Source: Hyphomicrobiales bacterium (GTDB taxonomy: Bacteria; Pseudomonadota; Alphaproteobacteria; Rhizobiales; Devosiaceae). From it: a DNA stretch of 32,911 nt. The position numbers and the translations under genes are program-made. This document shows positions 18,301 to 25,843 of the stretch, piece after piece. The stretch spans positions 1 through 32,911 of the forward strand of contig SEEL01000039.1 in the NCBI GenBank assembly GCA_004144345.1. The letters are read 5' to 3'. The notes beneath the pieces are model-generated. The model was given only the letters and a program-made list of their open reading frames with translations. It searched no databases and had not been told where the DNA came from. Numbering within the stretch: position 1 is the stretch's first letter; the number at the start of each line of letters is the position of its first letter.

Positions 18301-19835
18301 TGTGCAAGTTCGACATCAAGGTGAAGAATATCGGCGCGGCGGCACAGCCCGGGCCGATCGAGTTCCTCGACATCAACACCAAGCCGACGACGTTCAACAC
18401 GCCGGCCTGCGTGCCCTCGGGGGCGAGCGTGTGGACCTGTACGCGGCCCGCGCCGCTCAATGCCGGTTCGACCTGGACGGTGCAGGCGACGACGCGCGTC
18501 GACCCCAATGGGGTGACGCTCGCCGATTGCGAGGTACTCAACACGGTGTGGCTGTTCAACCCGTTCGCGGCGGACCCCGGGCATCTGTCCGAGGCGAGCC
18601 AGAAGGTGCCGCAGCTGTTCATCAATGTCGGGCCGGGGCCGGTCTATGTGTATTGCGACCCGCCGGGGCTGAAGCTCGAAAAGACCGTGGTCAAGGCGGT
18701 GAAGGCCGGCGACGGCTATAATACGACGTTCCAGATCAAGGCGATCTCGACCGGACCGGACCCCTATGTCGGCACGGTGGAGGTGGAGGATCTGCTGCCC
18801 GACGGCACGAGCTATGTGTCGAGCGACTGGGTGTGCGTGCCGACGACGGGCAACGACGTGCATTGCTCGTCGCCGTTCAAGAACATCCCGGTGGGCAAGT
18901 ACACGGCGACGACGATCACCGTCCATACGCCGGCAGACGTAGCCAAGCGGAACGATTGCAGCATCACCAATGTGGTGAATGCCTCGATCTCGGCCGAGGT
19001 GCTGCATAGCGACGAAGGCGTGCAGTACACGGCGGAGGCGACGGCGCAGTTGCCGGGCGAGGCCTGCGGCAAGCCGCCGGCCTGTCCTACCAACCAGACC
19101 AAGCCGGATGGCGGGTGCTGCGAGGCGGGGCTGCTGTGGAACGGCAAGCAATGCGCCAAGCCGCAGCCGAAATGCCCCGATGACAGCCACATCAATGCCG
19201 ATGGGCAGTGTGTCTGCGACAAGGGCACCGAGGGCCGGCCGGGACAGTGCAAGCCGATCGAGGTGACGCCGGTCTGCCCGGATGACAGCCATCTCAACAG
19301 CGCCGGCAAGTGCGTGTGCGACCGCGGGACGGAGGGCAAGCCCGGCCGGTGCGAGCCGATCGAGGTTGAGCCGGTCTGCCCCGATGACAGCCACCTCAAC
19401 AATGCTGGCGAGTGCGTCTGCGATCGCGGGACGGAGGGACGGCCTGGGCGGTGCGAGCCGATCGAGGTGGAACCGGTCTGCCCCGATGACAGCCACCTCA
19501 ACAGCGACGGCCAGTGCGTGTGCGATCGCGGGACGGAAGGACGGCCCGGCCGGTGCGAGCCGATCGAGGTGGAACCTGTCTGCCCCGATGACAGCCATCT
19601 CGACAATCGCGGGCAGTGCGTCTGCGATCGTGGGACGGAAGGGCAGCCGGGACAGTGCAAGCCGATCGAGCAGGAGGCCGAGCCGGAGCCGGTGGAGCCC
19701 AAGCCGGCGCAATGCCCGGATGACAGTGCGTTCAACCGGCGGCTGCAGGCCTGCGTGTGCCTCAAGGGCACGGTCGGCGATCCGGGCAGCTGCGTGCCGC
19801 TGTTGCAGCTCAACCTCGGGCCGCTGCTGCAATGA
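15387..19835 (+). CDS. large exported protein: propeller-like N-terminus, five DUF11-like modules, Cys-rich repeats
   Basis: The 1482-residue protein has a signal peptide (cleavage near ARA/AE, residue 33). Residues about 35-510 are rich in strand-turn units such as GSLAFDPGTQQFFVSDLDTG and look like a beta-propeller. About 525-1225 hold five modules of 130-150 residues, each opening like LVLTKVGAPWC or LNITKTAKGC and with Cys pairs, similar to DUF11/CARDB surface domains. The last 250 residues carry five 34-residue repeats (CPDDSHLN..CVCDRGTEG..C), a degenerate sixth and an acidic Pro linker. No membrane anchor or sortase motif is seen. It may be secreted or cell-surface bound and disulphide-rich. 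The start is GTG with AGGGAG at 15373-15378. No function is assigned. Confidence 0.85.
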   Translation: MSLSNWTSKHFLLAALAAAMAVAPPLGLAGARAAEPVFAAGQPIITGFPGVLLSEDVPDGADPLDYTFIDLDGQALAIQSLATTEVPEGQLIETPEVFGVTAADVGLVFGVALDNAPETSGALAPNIYLAASSAFGLNLVVPDADGNPMRSRTGAPEASFAPGQWGGAGGETGYPGSIWKVDGTSGEVSLFTTIVTGGASLGSLAFDPGTQQFFVSDLDTGMIYRLALDGTIIDTFDHGVDGRPTHELEPIEDDLSVADITDGAFDTAEPSSWGFTQPERRVYGLVAENGRLFYAAGAQVWSVRLNDDGSFGAPRWELDIVAPTASEIASIVFDSKGRMILAQRGATVGSYDYSVLAEAGTSSVLRYSREFPDDPATPGTWVEEPDSYAIGVSAEGMNASGGIALGYGFDTESNAYDGACGTTLWASGDTLRDNPDLEPPLDGPAYVAGLQGVPRSWVRPLNDPAMLSAFTDVDGNTDDDQALLAGHVGAVAMWAPCAGGEAFVAPDEPDVFLPPPDYVPSPDFNLTLEKWASPYDCFDGGANWWCNFTIRIENTGDTPYWGPLTISDELPDGNPGAVMNFWPAPPWSCGPTGPTAYECSRGPVLLFPGDGVTLHEVVQLPKALVDYCHIANVAEIAWPFGFHDDEPADDFDVGVAGIAAPGCVPPAPGTSDLVLTKVGAPWCASAGADWACSYVVQVQNAGPGNYTGPIQVKDTLGVNAPATTLGPWACAQAGPVLTCDIIAAPVNVPPGWSSAFVVTAKIKKTGTPPVCDLDNKANISVPVGGPTNTDGSNDFDSATANIPVLGCLLPQPHPDLQAKKQGLGCGAFFSGWYCEWKITITNVGPNPYIGSLHFKDESIGAVANTLPSVAAYCAGTPTAVDCNPVGPVLYAPGVPHALTFYTLYNGGPEVCSANNTLTIVDPSPGSPLNPAGNDSATVNQAIPNPACAGLPVLNITKTAKGCASDPSSPDWLCKFDIKVKNIGAAAQPGPIEFLDINTKPTTFNTPACVPSGASVWTCTRPAPLNAGSTWTVQATTRVDPNGVTLADCEVLNTVWLFNPFAADPGHLSEASQKVPQLFINVGPGPVYVYCDPPGLKLEKTVVKAVKAGDGYNTTFQIKAISTGPDPYVGTVEVEDLLPDGTSYVSSDWVCVPTTGNDVHCSSPFKNIPVGKYTATTITVHTPADVAKRNDCSITNVVNASISAEVLHSDEGVQYTAEATAQLPGEACGKPPACPTNQTKPDGGCCEAGLLWNGKQCAKPQPKCPDDSHINADGQCVCDKGTEGRPGQCKPIEVTPVCPDDSHLNSAGKCVCDRGTEGKPGRCEPIEVEPVCPDDSHLNNAGECVCDRGTEGRPGRCEPIEVEPVCPDDSHLNSDGQCVCDRGTEGRPGRCEPIEVEPVCPDDSHLDNRGQCVCDRGTEGQPGQCKPIEQEAEPEPVEPKPAQCPDDSAFNRRLQACVCLKGTVGDPGSCVPLLQLNLGPLLQ
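19173..19682 (+). repeat. five in-frame 102-bp tandem repeats within the large exported protein gene
   Basis: Repeat units begin at the Cys codons at 19173, 19275, 19377, 19479 and 19581, exactly 102 bp (34 codons) apart. A degenerate sixth unit starts at 19713. Units 3 and 4 are nearly identical at DNA level, so copy number probably varies between strains. Each unit has four Cys residues (CPDD, CVC, and a C before KPIE or EPIE). Confidence 0.9.
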
Positions 19836-19838
19836 GAA

Positions 19839-19863
19839 ATGGCCGCCCCGCAAGGGCGGCCAT
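19839..19863 (+). terminator. hairpin terminator after the large exported protein
   Basis: ATGGCCGCCC (19839-19848) pairs perfectly with GGGCGGCCAT (19854-19863), with a 5-nt loop, four bases after the stop codon. The T-run is missing (CCCGCTTTG follows). It can also serve the convergent small gene ending at 19920. Confidence 0.65.
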
Positions 19864-19919
19864 CCCGCTTTGCCGGTGCATGGGCCAGGCGATCGCGTGA
19901 GCGGTCGCCTGGTGGTGCG

Positions 19920-20276
19920 TTACCGCGGCGAGGCTGAGTCCAGATCTTCGTCATCGTCGAGGGAATCGGGCGCGGGGAGGTAGATCGCCGCAAAGCGGCG
20001 CAGCGCCGTGTCGGCGAGGGCGAGGCGGGCACTGAGCTCGGTCCAGCCGGGCGCGGCGTGCAGGACGAATTGCGCGCCCCAGTGTTTCTCACGCGACATC
20101 AGGCGAGCGACGGCATTGAGCAGGCGCCGCGCCTCGGCGAGGAGGGCGGGCGGCACGGGCGCCCTGTCCGGCTTACGCGCCGCGAGCGCCTGCATGAGGC
20201 TGCGCAATTGCAGCTCGGTCTCGACGTAGAGGAGGCGGATCCGGTCGGAGGGGAAGCGGGGGAGAAACGGGCTCAT
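19920..20276 (-). CDS. small conserved-looking protein of unknown function
   Basis: I do not recognise the family. The 118-residue product is mostly helical (for example RIRLLYVETELQLRSLMQAL and a second Arg/Leu-rich helix around 45-65) and ends in an acidic tail DSLDDDEDLD. No signal peptide or membrane segment is seen, so it is likely cytosolic. The ATG at 20276 is preferred over 20291 because GGAG lies six bases upstream of it, and the truncated paralogue at 26523-26651 has the same GGAG spacing before its ATG. Gene and upstream element exist twice in this window, which argues that the reading frame is real. Confidence 0.6.
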   Translation of the reverse strand: MSPFLPRFPSDRIRLLYVETELQLRSLMQALAARKPDRAPVPPALLAEARRLLNAVARLMSREKHWGAQFVLHAAPGWTELSARLALADTALRRFAAIYLPAPDSLDDDEDLDSASPR

Positions 20277-20303
20277 CGAAGGCTCCATCATGAACGACGG
20301 CGC

Positions 20304-20398
20304 ATTATGCGCCCGGCCCGGGGGGACGTGGATAAGTCGGGCCGAAATCGGGGTGTGCGCCTAGGGAATGCTGGCGTTGGGGCTTGTCGAGTTAAGGG
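20304..20398. repeat. duplicated upstream element, copy 1
   Basis: This roughly 95-bp stretch is closely similar to 26680-26773 (runs such as GACGTGGATAAGTCGG and GTTGGGGCTTGT are shared). On the minus strand it reads TTATCCACG, one mismatch from a DnaA box, and CATAAT close to the small gene, a possible -10. A short palindrome (20299-20313) adjoins it. It lies between the divergent small gene and the metallopeptidase gene. Confidence 0.75.
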
Positions 20399-20499
20399 GC
20401 GACGCGGGGCGCGGTGGCCGGCTCCAAGAAGGTTGGAGACTTGCGGCCTTGTGGTTGGTGGTGGCCGCTGTTGTGATCGCACGCAAATTGGGGGGGATC

Positions 20500-21621
20500 A
20501 TGCGCGGACAGCTATTGGCTGGAATTTTCGTATTGGGCTGGCTGTCGGCGGGGGTGGCCGGTGCCAGCGAACTGCCCGGCAAGATCGCGGCGATGTGCGT
20601 GCAGGGGCAACTCAATGCGCTGGGCTATCCGGTCGGCACGATCGATGGCCAGATCGGGCCGCGGAGCATCGCCGCGGCGGAGCGCTATGCGGCCGAGAGC
20701 AAGCTCGAGACGGTCGGTGCGCTGAGCGCCGCGACGGCCGAACTCTGGTGCCGCGCGCTGGCGGCGCATGATCCCAAGCTGGTGGCGTTCCTTGATCGCG
20801 CTGAGGAAGCGGCAGAGCTGGCCGGGCGGAGCTATGGGACCGCCGACGATTTCCGCTACGACATCGCCGCGAACGTTCCCGCCGATGAAGTTGACGTCAT
20901 CAAGCGGACGACGGCGATGGCCGAGACCTATCTGATGGCCAATTTCGGCAGTGGCATTCCAGAAGCCAAGCGCAAGCGGATCACCATCAAGATTGTGGCG
21001 ACCGGCAAGGGCAATCAGGAACATGGCGGGGGCGGCGGCGTTGCCACGGCGTTCGCGGGGACCAAGCAGCGTCCCTTCTTCGACGTGGCGCATGTGCAAT
21101 GGAACCAGAACTCGCAGGGCCGGGGCTGGACCAATGAAGCGGATAGCATGAAGACCGTGGCGCATGAGTATGCCCATATCTGGCAGGGCGAACTCGGCGC
21201 GATCTCGGGTTCGAGGCAACCACTGCCCGGCTGGGTCAATGAGGGCATCGCGGAATATCTCGGCTATCGCGTGATCGTCGATGCCGGGCTGATGAACTGG
21301 GAGAATGTCCGGCCCTTCGTGCTCAATGGCGCGATGCAGGATCAGCTGGGCACGCCGCTCGACAAGATCACCGCCTGGCCGGGCCATGCCGGCTTCCTTG
21401 CGATCGACTGGCTCGTGGAGTCGTCGCCGAACGGGTTGCCGGCGCTGCGCCAGCTCGGCGAGGCGGTCGGCGAGGGGCGCTCCACCAAAGCGGCGTTCTA
21501 TGACGCCTTCGGGCTGGAGCTCGACGATTTCTATGCGCAGTTCGAAGCGTGGCGCCCGCTGGTCGTGCGCAATCCAGGGCAGGCTTTCGCCATACGCCCG
21601 AAACTCATAATGGCAAACTAG
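20500..21621 (+). CDS. exported peptidoglycan-binding-like metallopeptidase (gluzincin type)
   Basis: The 373-residue protein has a signal peptide (residues 1-22, GVAGA/SEL). Residues 24-80 (VQGQLNALGYPVGTIDGQIG, then a helix) match a PG_binding_1 domain. The C-terminal half contains the zinc motif HEYAH (222-226) and, 21 residues on, WVNEGIAEYLG with Glu248 as the likely third zinc ligand, the gluzincin arrangement. It is probably a periplasmic peptidase held at peptidoglycan; its substrate is unknown. The ATG at 20500 is preceded directly by GGGGGGA and gives the signal peptide. A possible partner starts 9 nt downstream. Confidence 0.8.
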   Translation: MRGQLLAGIFVLGWLSAGVAGASELPGKIAAMCVQGQLNALGYPVGTIDGQIGPRSIAAAERYAAESKLETVGALSAATAELWCRALAAHDPKLVAFLDRAEEAAELAGRSYGTADDFRYDIAANVPADEVDVIKRTTAMAETYLMANFGSGIPEAKRKRITIKIVATGKGNQEHGGGGGVATAFAGTKQRPFFDVAHVQWNQNSQGRGWTNEADSMKTVAHEYAHIWQGELGAISGSRQPLPGWVNEGIAEYLGYRVIVDAGLMNWENVRPFVLNGAMQDQLGTPLDKITAWPGHAGFLAIDWLVESSPNGLPALRQLGEAVGEGRSTKAAFYDAFGLELDDFYAQFEAWRPLVVRNPGQAFAIRPKLIMAN

Positions 21622-21630
21622 GAGAATCCG

Positions 21631-22071
21631 GTGTTTGGTACGGTAGGGAAATTGCTGCTGGCAGGGGTTCTGGCCAGCGTGGCGAGCGTCAGTGGCGCGC
21701 AGGCGGCCGACCGCATTTTTGCGGTGGAGGCTGCCAGTGTGAAGTCGCTGACCGTCTGGGTGGAAAGCACCGAGAAGGTCAACAAGCTGATCAATGGCAT
21801 CAAGATCCCGATCCCCAGGCGGCTGGTGGAAAAGAAGGTGTCGAAGCGTACGGAAATCGGCGGCAAGGAATATTTCATTGTCAGCCTGTCCCCCGCCAAG
21901 GCCGCCACCGCCGCACGGCTGTGCGCCACGGTGCCCAAGGGCTGGCTGGTCAAGTGGAATGGCGGCTGGACCGACGATATCGGCCAGCCGTCCCGCACCC
22001 TGTGCTCGGGCGGCTCCCTGCGCTGGTCCAATGATGTCACGGTGCTGAGCCTTACGGTCAAAGCAGAATGA
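21631..22071 (+). CDS. small exported protein of unknown function
   Basis: The 146-residue product has a signal peptide (cleavage near AQA/ADR, residue 25) and a mature part of about 120 residues with a beta-rich, basic character and two Cys (CATVPKGW and LCSGGS), which may form a disulphide. The family is not recognised. It begins with GTG, placed by AGGAG at 21620-21624, and follows the metallopeptidase after 9 nt, so the two are probably co-transcribed and may work together in the periplasm. The 138 bases after it hold only a short CGCT-rich tandem. Confidence 0.65.
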   Translation: MFGTVGKLLLAGVLASVASVSGAQAADRIFAVEAASVKSLTVWVESTEKVNKLINGIKIPIPRRLVEKKVSKRTEIGGKEYFIVSLSPAKAATAARLCATVPKGWLVKWNGGWTDDIGQPSRTLCSGGSLRWSNDVTVLSLTVKAE

Positions 22072-22209
22072 TGTCGTGCCGATGTGTTGCCGCCCGACGC
22101 GCTGTCTCGCTCGCTCGCTCCGCGACTGGAGCGGATGAGGCGTTGAGGCTTGCTAGCGGCCCGTAGGGCATGCTCTTTGTTGCCATCGGGCGGGGAGCAG
22201 GTCGCAACA

Positions 22210-22791
22210 GTGGAGCATGTCGACGCGTCGGGCGAGATCGCCGCGGATCTGGCGTTCGTGGATATGCTGCGGCATCTGCGGGTGCGGTTTCAGCACGAGA
22301 TCGCGGGCGCCGTCCCCTCGGCCGATCCGGATGTACTGCTCGCCCTGCGCCAGGAGACGTTCTTTCAGTTCGCCGAGTTCTTCTATGCCTTGCGGACCCA
22401 TGGGATCGACAGCGCCGACAAGCTCGAGCGGCTGGCGCGGCTGCACAATGACCATCTCGTCGAGCTCAGCCAGGACCGGGAGCGGATGCGCCGCTATGGG
22501 CTGACGCCCGAACGGCTCGAAGCGGCGATGTTCACCGGCGATAATCTGCGCAAGCTGCTGGCCAATTTCGCCGGGCCGATGCCGGGCATCGACCAATCGG
22601 ATCTGTCGCGGCTGCTGGTGACCGTGATGTCCGCCGAGACCTGCCGCAAGCTGGTGCTGGCGGCGGAAGCGGCGGGCTTCATCGAGCGCGTGCGCCGACC
22701 GGGGGCCGTGCTCGTGGTGAGCAAGGGCGATATCGAGCGCATCTTCGGCAAGGTCATCAGGGAGGCCCGGTATCTTGCGACAGGCAGCTAG
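22210..22791 (+). CDS. possible winged-helix protein of unknown function
   Basis: The 193-residue product is largely helical. Its C-terminal 75 residues (SDLSRLLVTVMSAETCRKLV, then AGFIERVRRPGAVLVVSKGD) look like a winged-helix unit: helix, recognition helix, then a beta wing. MarR-like regulators are the nearest type I can think of, but this is a guess from pattern. The GTG at 22210 is chosen (GGGGAG about 12 nt upstream); the longer in-frame TTG at 22150 has no site. It overlaps the next gene by 17 bases and leads the operon with the caspase-like gene, so it may regulate it. Confidence 0.6.
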   Translation: MEHVDASGEIAADLAFVDMLRHLRVRFQHEIAGAVPSADPDVLLALRQETFFQFAEFFYALRTHGIDSADKLERLARLHNDHLVELSQDRERMRRYGLTPERLEAAMFTGDNLRKLLANFAGPMPGIDQSDLSRLLVTVMSAETCRKLVLAAEAAGFIERVRRPGAVLVVSKGDIERIFGKVIREARYLATGS

Positions 22792-23164
22792 CTGGATCGC
22801 CGCGCTGCTGTTGGGTGTCCTGCCCATCGGGATCGCGGGAATTGCATCGACGGAGGTGCATGCCGCCGAAACCGCGATTGTGCTGAGCGCGGACGAGCAG
22901 GAGATGCTCGCGGCGAACCCGGCGCTTGCCGAGCTGGCGGTGGACGCGCCCGAGTTGCTGCGCGAGGTGCTCGACCGGATCGCCGAGGCACTGGCTCATC
23001 CCTCGAAGACGCGCGGCGGCATGGGGCAACTCGATGCCGACACGATCCGCCTGTTTGGGCAGAATCCGATCCTGCTCAATGTCTGGCGCAGCTCACCGGA
23101 AGCGTCGGCCGATCTGCTGCAACTGATCCGCATCGCGGCGGGCGGCAGCAAGCCGAAACAATAG
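22775..23164 (+). CDS. small exported protein in caspase operon
   Basis: The 129-residue product has a signal peptide (about 1-30, cleavage near VHA/AE) and a small helical mature domain with no Cys. I do not recognise it. The start is TTG with GGAGG at 22761-22765 and lies inside the end of the preceding gene. It is followed after 10 nt by the caspase-like gene. Being the middle gene of three with both products beside it, it may be a partner or inhibitor of the caspase-like protein; this is only inference. Confidence 0.65.
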   Translation: MRQAASWIAALLLGVLPIGIAGIASTEVHAAETAIVLSADEQEMLAANPALAELAVDAPELLREVLDRIAEALAHPSKTRGGMGQLDADTIRLFGQNPILLNVWRSSPEASADLLQLIRIAAGGSKPKQ

Positions 23165-23174
23165 GGGAGGCGGG

Positions 23175-24857
23175 ATGCGCTGGCTGTTCGGTCTGGTGGC
23201 ACTGATGCTGGCCGTACTGCCGGCGCCGGCGTGGGCGGCGCGGCTGGCGCTGGTGATCGGCATCAACGACTATGAGATGCTCCCGCCGCTCGAGAAGGCC
23301 GTCGGCGATGCCGAGGCGATGTCGGGCAAGCTGGCAGAGATGGGCTTTGCGGTCACGACACTGCTCGATCCTGACCGGCGCGCGTTCAACCAGGCCATCA
23401 CCGCGTTCCGCCTGTCGCTGCGGCCGGGCGACGTCGCCTTCGTGCACTATTCCGGCCATGGCATCGAGGTGGACGGGCGCAATCTGCTGCTGCCGCGCGA
23501 CATGCCGCTGCCGGCCAGCGGCGAAGAGGATTATCTGGCGGAGGAGGCGATCGATCTTTCCGCCTTGATGGCGCGGGTGGCCGATAGCGGCGCGGCCGCG
23601 CGGATATTCGTGATCGATGCGTGCCGCGACAACCCCTTTGCGCGGCGCGGCGTGCGCGGGCTGGGCAGCGTGGGCGGGCTTGGACCGGTGGCCGGGCCGC
23701 CGCGGGGCAGCTTCATCCTCTATTCGGCCGGCTATGGGCAGACGGCGCTCGACCGGCTGGGGCCGGACGATGCCAGCCCGACCTCGATCTATACCCGCGT
23801 TCTACTGGAGCGGCTTGGCACGCCCGGCGCCTCGATCAGCGAGATTGCGCGGCAGGTGCGGAGCGACGTCGCGGCGCTGGCGAGTGCCGCCCGGCACGAT
23901 CAGTCGCCGGCCTATTACGACGAGCTGACCGAAGATCTGGTGCTGGCGCCGGCAGCGGACGCAAGCCCGGATTATGCGAGCGGCATTGCCGGGGCCTTCG
24001 ATCGGGCGCGCGCGCTCGGCACGCCCGGTGCGTGGGAGGCGTTTCTCGCCAATCATGAGCAGGGGGTGTTCGCCGATCTGGCGCGGGCGGCGCTGGCGGA
24101 CCTGACGCGGTCGCCCGTCGCAATGGCCGTGGCAGCACCCGAAGGGAGCGTCGATCTGGAGGCGGCGCGCGGGCGCCTGCACGAGCTCTGGGACGAAGGG
24201 CTCGCCTTCGCCAATGCCGGCGACAATGCGCTGGCGCTGCAGCGCATGAGCGATGCGCGGGTGCTGGCCGAGGGCTATTTCGGGGCCGACAGCGTCGAAT
24301 ATGCCGATGCGAGCAACCGGCTGGTCGGGCCGCTGACGCTCTCGGCGCGGGTCGATGAGGCGATTGCCGCGTCGCGCGACGCGATCGCGATCTATGCGGG
24401 CCTGTTCGGCGCGGCGGACCAGCGCGTGTTGAACGAGAAAGCCAATCTCGCGTCGCGGCTTGCGGCCACGGGGCGGCCCGGCGAAGCGGTGCCGCTGTAT
24501 AACGAGGTGATTGCGGCGTTTGCGGCGATCGAGCCGGGGCAGCGCGACGCCCTCGGCTACGCCCATGCGCTCGAGGGCTATGGTCAGCTCGCCATGCGGC
24601 GGGGCGATGCCGCTGTGGCGGAGCAGCGCCTCGCCGAGGCGGTGGCGATCGCCGAGGCGTCCGGTCTCACCGGCACGATCAACTATGGCTGGATCGCCGC
24701 CGGCTATGGCAGGCTGCTGCAGCAGCTGGACCGATGCGGCGAGGCCCAGGCGCTGTTCGCGCGCGCCGCCGAGGCGATGCAACGGGCCGGTGTGTCGACG
24801 AGCCAGCACGATTACGCGGATATTCTGGGCCGGATCGAGCGGGGCTGCCCCGCCTGA
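23175..24857 (+). CDS. exported caspase-like (peptidase C14) protein with TPR C-terminus
   Basis: The 560-residue protein has a signal peptide (about 1-21) followed at once by the p20 caspase fold: ALVIGINDYE, catalytic His95 in HYSGHG and catalytic Cys150 in FVIDACRDNPF, both present. The p10-like part ends near 265. Residues about 325-555 are helical pairs (AGDNALALQRMSDARVLAEG and similar) that look like tetratricopeptide repeats for protein binding. Bacterial caspase homologues of this type cleave after basic residues in known cases. The export signal puts it in the periplasm. The ATG at 23175 has GGGGAGG just upstream. Confidence 0.85.
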   Translation: MRWLFGLVALMLAVLPAPAWAARLALVIGINDYEMLPPLEKAVGDAEAMSGKLAEMGFAVTTLLDPDRRAFNQAITAFRLSLRPGDVAFVHYSGHGIEVDGRNLLLPRDMPLPASGEEDYLAEEAIDLSALMARVADSGAAARIFVIDACRDNPFARRGVRGLGSVGGLGPVAGPPRGSFILYSAGYGQTALDRLGPDDASPTSIYTRVLLERLGTPGASISEIARQVRSDVAALASAARHDQSPAYYDELTEDLVLAPAADASPDYASGIAGAFDRARALGTPGAWEAFLANHEQGVFADLARAALADLTRSPVAMAVAAPEGSVDLEAARGRLHELWDEGLAFANAGDNALALQRMSDARVLAEGYFGADSVEYADASNRLVGPLTLSARVDEAIAASRDAIAIYAGLFGAADQRVLNEKANLASRLAATGRPGEAVPLYNEVIAAFAAIEPGQRDALGYAHALEGYGQLAMRRGDAAVAEQRLAEAVAIAEASGLTGTINYGWIAAGYGRLLQQLDRCGEAQALFARAAEAMQRAGVSTSQHDYADILGRIERGCPA

Positions 24858-24945
24858 TATCGCCTCGGCGGGGCGACGGGGCTGGCCGCAACCACGGGTG
24901 GAATTGGTGTCATGAAACCTTCACTGGACGCAGCTTCGTCATTTC

Positions 24946-24960
24946 GATAATCCCGGATAT
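24946..24960 (+). promoter_or_regulatory. possible arsR -10 element with leaderless start
   Basis: GATAAT (24946-24951) would place the transcription start at about 24958-24961, i.e. at the arsR ATG (24961). No Shine-Dalgarno is seen before that ATG. The stretch also carries the small dyad ATCCCGGAT (24950-24958). No clear -35 was found, so this is tentative. Confidence 0.3.
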
Positions 24961-25323
24961 ATGGAAGCAAATGACGCGATCGACGCCCTGTCCGCCCTCG
25001 CCCAACCCACGCGGCTGAGCGCCTTCCGGCTGTTGATGAAGAGTGAGCCCAATGGCCTGCCGTCCGGCGACGTGGCGCGGCTGCTCGATGTACCGCTCAA
25101 CACCATGTCGACGCATCTGGCGATCCTCGAACGAGCGCGCCTGATTTCGTCGGAGCGGCAGGGACGCTCGATCATCTATCACGCGGGAATCGACATGATC
25201 CGCGACGTCACCAGCTTCCTCGTCAACGATTGTTGCGGGGGTCGCCCGGAATTGTGCGAACCGCTGGTCGCCGAGTTCACCCCCTGTTGCACGCCAAAGG
25301 AGGCGTCCAATGCCTGCTGCTGA
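24961..25323 (+). CDS. arsR: ArsR-family arsenic-responsive repressor
   Basis: The 120-residue protein is a winged-helix ArsR/SmtB regulator: ALAQPTRLSAFRLL (helix 1-2), then GDVARLLDVPLNTMSTHLAIL (helix-turn-helix, 36-56), then the wing SSERQGRSIIYHAG. It lacks the ELCVC metal site of plasmid R773 ArsR. Instead, Cys91, Cys92, Cys99, Cys109-110 and Cys119-120 sit in the C-terminal part, an arrangement comparable to other ArsR types that bind As(III) with C-terminal Cys triplets. It probably represses the operon arsR-arsC-aqpS; arsC starts inside its 3' end (14-base overlap). Confidence 0.9.
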   Translation: MEANDAIDALSALAQPTRLSAFRLLMKSEPNGLPSGDVARLLDVPLNTMSTHLAILERARLISSERQGRSIIYHAGIDMIRDVTSFLVNDCCGGRPELCEPLVAEFTPCCTPKEASNACC

Positions 25324-25843
25324 TCGCGCCTACAACGTCCTGTTTCTATGCACCGGCAACTCCGCCCGTTCGATCCTTGGCGAGGCGCTGCTCAACCATG
25401 TCGGGGTGGGCAAGTTCCGCGCCTTTTCCGCCGGTAGCCAGCCCAAGGGGCAGGTGCATCCGATGGCACTCGAAGTCTTGAAGGAGGCCGGGATCTCGAC
25501 CGAGGGGCTGCGCTCGAAACCCTGGGACGAGTTCGCGGCGGCCGATGCGCCGCAGATGGATTTCGTGTTCACCGTTTGCGACAACGCGGCGGGCGAGGCG
25601 TGCCCCTATTGGCCGGGCCAGCCGATGACCGCACATTGGGGCATCGAGGACCCCGCTGCCGCCGAGGGGCCGGAATTCCGCCGGAAGGCCGCGTTCGAAG
25701 AGGCGCTGCGCTTCATGAGGAACCGCATAGCGGCCTTCATCAGCCTGCCGATGTCGAGCATTGATGCCATGACGATGCAGTCGAAGCTGCGCGGCATTGG
25801 TGCGATGGACGGCGCCACGGCCAAAGCGGGTGACGCCGCTTGA
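25310..25843 (+). CDS. arsC: arsenate reductase, low-molecular-weight phosphatase fold
   Basis: This 177-residue enzyme should reduce arsenate to arsenite. The phosphatase loop LCTGNSARS holds nucleophile Cys14 and Arg20 (C-x5-R), and further Cys residues occur in FTVCDNAAGEACPYWPG. That is the thioredoxin or glutaredoxin-coupled LMW-PTP type, not the glutaredoxin-fold R773 ArsC. It overlaps arsR by 14 bases (AAGGAGG at 25297-25303 is its ribosome site) and aqpS by four, so the three are translated together. C-terminal residues 160-177 are extra to the core fold. Confidence 0.92.
   Translation: MPAADRAYNVLFLCTGNSARSILGEALLNHVGVGKFRAFSAGSQPKGQVHPMALEVLKEAGISTEGLRSKPWDEFAAADAPQMDFVFTVCDNAAGEACPYWPGQPMTAHWGIEDPAAAEGPEFRRKAAFEEALRFMRNRIAAFISLPMSSIDAMTMQSKLRGIGAMDGATAKAGDAA

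Noticed and set aside
19173-19796. CRISPR-like array from the regular 102-bp repeats
   Set aside because: The repeats are in frame, have no unique spacers and encode a periodic Cys-rich protein segment.
22150-22209. Longer TTG start for the possible winged-helix protein
   Set aside because: No ribosome site; extra residues look like translated intergenic DNA. GTG 22210 preferred, though not proven.
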